The notes under the pieces were generated by a model, which saw nothing but the letters and a program-made list of their open reading frames with translations, had not been told where the DNA came from and made no database searches. A stretch of 64,000 bases of DNA from assembly GCF_026240095.1 (NCBI RefSeq), contig NZ_JAPIVG010000001.1:434001-498000 (forward strand), in the 5' to 3' direction. This DNA comes from Pedobacter sandarakinus (GTDB lineage Bacteria; Bacteroidota; Bacteroidia; Sphingobacteriales; Sphingobacteriaceae). This document shows positions 61,356-64,000 of this stretch, piece after piece. The translations under genes and the position numbers were made by a program. The stretch's first letter is position 1; each line of letters starts with the position of its first letter.

Positions 61356-64000
61356 TTACGCTTGTACTGTTGTATCTGTGTTTCTAATTTTTGTCATGTA
61401 TCCGATACCCGGTTTCACATTGATTTCTTCCAAAACGTAGTAAATACGCTCAGATCTCAATGCTTTTGAAACTTCTGAATTAGGATCGTTTGAATCACCG
61501 AATATGATTGCGTTCGCTGAACAAGCTTGCTGACAAGCCATTTGAATATCACCATCCTTCAACGGACGTCTTTCGATTTTAGCTTTTAACTTACCAGCTT
61601 GAATACGTTGGATACACATCGAGCATTTTTCCATCACGCCACGAGAACGTGTAGTTACGTCTGGATTTAATACCAATTGTGTAAACTCGTTGTTCAGGTA
61701 ATTGTCAAAGCGAGAATCATTCCAGTAGTTAAACCAGTTGAAACGACGTACTTTATATGGACAGTTGTTCGCACAGTAACGAGTACCTACGCAACGGTTA
61801 TAAGCCATGTGGTTTAGTCCATCAGAAGAGTGAACTGTTGCCAATACCGGGCAAACTGTTTCGCAAGGTGCGTGATCGCAATGCTGACATAACATTGGTT
61901 GGTGAACTACTGAAACATGGTCTAAATCTTCAAGTTTAGCAATTTCTTTCTCTCTTGTTACATCACCTTCTGCAGTTTCATAGCTATAATAACGATCGAT
62001 ACGTAACCAGTGCATCTCACGACGACGACGAACCTCATCACGACCAACAACTGGAATATTATTTTCTACGTTACAAGCTACAACACAAGAACCGCAACCA
62101 GTACAAGCATTCAAGTCGATAGCCATCACCCAGTTATTTCCAGGTTTTTCGTATTGATCCCAAAGATCGTAATCTTTATGCTCACCTTTCTCATTACCTG
62201 CAGCAGCATCTTTAAGGTATTCCTTAAACGTTGCTTCTTTAATTACCGCACGACCTTCGAAAGAGTGGTGTGTTTGTGTTTGCGCTAATTCGTAGTAGCC
62301 GCCCGTAGGGGTAATGGTTACTGAACTAGCATATTGCATGGTTCCGTTTACAAAAGAAACGAATGGGAAGGCATTTTTACCAACCTCATTACCAGCTTTA
62401 CCGGCTTTTGTACGGCCATAACCCAATGCAATTGATGCGGTGCCTTGTGCCTGTCCTGGTTGAATTAAAACCGGAAGGTCAATAGCATATCCGTTAGCAC
62501 CCTTTACGGTAACTACGTCAAATTCCTTAACTTTCAATTTCTCGGCAAACTTTGGTGCCAATGCCACAAAGTTATCCCATGTTACTTTAGATACTGGATC
62601 AGGAAGCTCTTGCAAGAAAGCGTTATTGGCATTTTTACCATCACGCATAGCGATGTTTTCGTAAACCTGTAATTCAACCTCTTTAGCTAAAGACTTACTG
62701 GTATTGACAATTGAAGTTGCAACAGCAGCCAATGATAATGAGAAAGTGTAAGTGCCAGCCGCTTTAGCTGTAACTGTTACTACTCCTTTTTCTAAAACAT
62801 CGTTCCATTGTAATCCCAATGCTGGCAACATTTTGGTCTCCCAGTTACTACGCACAAACTGATAGTAATCTTTAACCGGAGCGTCAGCCCAAATTAACAT
62901 GCTTTCTTCTGCCTGACGGCTATTGAAAACTGGGTTGATCGTTGGCTGAACGATTGAATAATACCCCTCGTATGCATTAGCATCTCCCCATGATTCCAGG
63001 TAGTTGTGGTTGATTGCAATCGCATCACAAACTGAAGCAGTTTCATCAGCACGATCAGCAAATGAAATTTTTGTAGGTACATTTTTCAATGCCGCTTCAA
63101 ATTTCTTTGAGTCGATAAAATCGTAAACCGGATTGCTATTTAAAATTAAAACTGCTGCAACTTCACCACGGCTCATTTCAGCAACTAATGCATTAAATTC
63201 AGCATCATTACCAGCATATAGATAACAAGGGTTATCTAAATCGATAGTTGCTCCGTAACTGCCAATTGCAGCATTGATTGCATTTACTAAGATTTGCGTT
63301 GATACATCGTTAGAACCACAAACAACTAAAGCTTTTCCTTTAGCTTGTAAAAGTTCTTTTGCTGCTAACTTAATTACTTTGTCGGCAGTGGCATTGTTTC
63401 CAAGCGTTCCACCTGGTAAAGATTGGCCGGTAATTGCATTGTAGAGTGCAATTAAAGCCGGACCTTGTTCTGATAACTTAATCGGAACGCGGGTATCTGC
63501 ATTTGAACCAGTTAAGCTCATTCCACTTTCAAATTGAATGTGGCGGCTCATTTTCTTTCCTGCTAAGGACTTATAGTTACGGTTAGCTGTATATTGAGAA
63601 GTAGACTCTTCACCGCTAATCCATGTTCCTAAGAAATCTGCTGCAAAGCTTATAATCAGATCTGCTTTATCAAAATTATACTTCGGCAATACCGCTTTAC
63701 CAAAACTATTTTGGTTAGCCTGAATAATACCTGTATAGGAAACAGCATCATACTGAACCAATTTAGCTGCTGGATATTTTGCAATAAACTGAGCTAAAAC
63801 AGCATTCGTAGATGGACTGTTAACTGTTGATGAAACAATACGTATTTTTTTTCCAGAAGCCTGTGCTTTAGCTAATTCTGCTTTTGCAAAACTATCTATC
63901 TTGGCCCAGGTAGTTTCTTCATTTTTAAGCACTGGTGCTTTAAGTTTAGATACATCATATAAATCTAAAACCGAAGCCTGTGCTCTTGCATCTGTACCGT
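61356..64000 (-). CDS. actB: alternative complex III Fe-S subunit ActB (5' end beyond the window)
   Basis: At least 881 codons, with an open frame to the right edge, so the start is outside. An N-terminal molybdopterin-oxidoreductase-like domain (no cofactor expected) precedes a ferredoxin-like domain with CTGCGSCVVACNVEN, CQHCDHAPCETVCP, CVGTRYCANNCPYKVRR and CSMCIQRIQAGK, which ligate the Fe-S clusters. It is the electron-transfer subunit of the quinol:cytochrome c oxidoreductase. It heads the ActBCDEF-cox order here. Confidence 0.95.
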   Translation of the reverse strand, partial: GTDARAQASVLDLYDVSKLKAPVLKNEETTWAKIDSFAKAELAKAQASGKKIRIVSSTVNSPSTNAVLAQFIAKYPAAKLVQYDAVSYTGIIQANQNSFGKAVLPKYNFDKADLIISFAADFLGTWISGEESTSQYTANRNYKSLAGKKMSRHIQFESGMSLTGSNADTRVPIKLSEQGPALIALYNAITGQSLPGGTLGNNATADKVIKLAAKELLQAKGKALVVCGSNDVSTQILVNAINAAIGSYGATIDLDNPCYLYAGNDAEFNALVAEMSRGEVAAVLILNSNPVYDFIDSKKFEAALKNVPTKISFADRADETASVCDAIAINHNYLESWGDANAYEGYYSIVQPTINPVFNSRQAEESMLIWADAPVKDYYQFVRSNWETKMLPALGLQWNDVLEKGVVTVTAKAAGTYTFSLSLAAVATSIVNTSKSLAKEVELQVYENIAMRDGKNANNAFLQELPDPVSKVTWDNFVALAPKFAEKLKVKEFDVVTVKGANGYAIDLPVLIQPGQAQGTASIALGYGRTKAGKAGNEVGKNAFPFVSFVNGTMQYASSVTITPTGGYYELAQTQTHHSFEGRAVIKEATFKEYLKDAAAGNEKGEHKDYDLWDQYEKPGNNWVMAIDLNACTGCGSCVVACNVENNIPVVGRDEVRRRREMHWLRIDRYYSYETAEGDVTREKEIAKLEDLDHVSVVHQPMLCQHCDHAPCETVCPVLATVHSSDGLNHMAYNRCVGTRYCANNCPYKVRRFNWFNYWNDSRFDNYLNNEFTQLVLNPDVTTRSRGVMEKCSMCIQRIQAGKLKAKIERRPLKDGDIQMACQQACSANAIIFGDSNDPNSEVSKALRSERIYYVLEEINVKPGIGYMTKIRNTDTTVQA

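Overview
This window looks like chromosomal DNA from a Bacteroidota bacterium, most likely of the family Sphingobacteriaceae (Pedobacter-like). The reasons are AT-rich DNA, start codons without Shine-Dalgarno sequences, TAnnTTTG-type promoter boxes, a long IleRS2-type ileS, many lipoproteins, and an alternative complex III (ActBCDEF) operon running straight into a caa3-type cytochrome oxidase and haem A operon. The genus is inferred from gene content only.

Layout. 0-5 kb: two small membrane proteins, then ileS, a DksA-like gene and lspA. 5-10 kb: the 2-oxoglutarate dehydrogenase genes sucA-sucB. 10-17 kb: a DASH cryptochrome, a MuiA/DUF4139 exported protein carrying SusC-like plug motifs, a TIGR01777 oxidoreductase, a second photolyase and two FKBP lipoproteins. 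17-24 kb: a fatty-acid beta-oxidation operon (marR, fadN-type fusion enzyme, thiolase, acyl-CoA dehydrogenase) interrupted by a small four-helix-bundle gene that sits between inverted repeats. 24-30 kb: gamma-glutamyltransferase, fatty acyl-CoA ligase, a small outer-membrane-type protein and an M61 peptidase. 30-40 kb: an RND efflux operon (adaptor, pump, TolC), a BadF/BcrA-type kinase, a receiver-only response regulator, htpG and a stand-alone HsdR-N nuclease domain. 40.8-46.4 kb: a ribosomally synthesised peptide (RiPP) locus. 46.5-64 kb: an OmpA lipoprotein, DUF2461, DUF983, and the cox/ACIII respiratory operon, which continues past the right edge.

The most unusual part is 40.8-46.4 kb. 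Five tandem, nearly identical genes for 47-48-residue peptides lie on the minus strand between a LytTR response regulator and a LytS-type histidine kinase, both on the plus strand, and next to a full-length LanB-type dehydratase. Four of the five genes are too short or too masked by longer reading frames to stand out in ordinary gene calling. None of the peptides contains cysteine, and no LanC cyclase, transporter or protease gene is nearby. This suggests a RiPP whose serines and threonines are dehydrated but not closed into lanthionine rings, under dedicated two-component control.

Other points worth a second look: the IleRS signature HIGH is replaced by GIHH; the SCO-family protein in the cox cluster has no cysteine; and a shared ATGCAAGCAT palindrome lies upstream of both marR-fadN and the acyl-CoA ligase gene.
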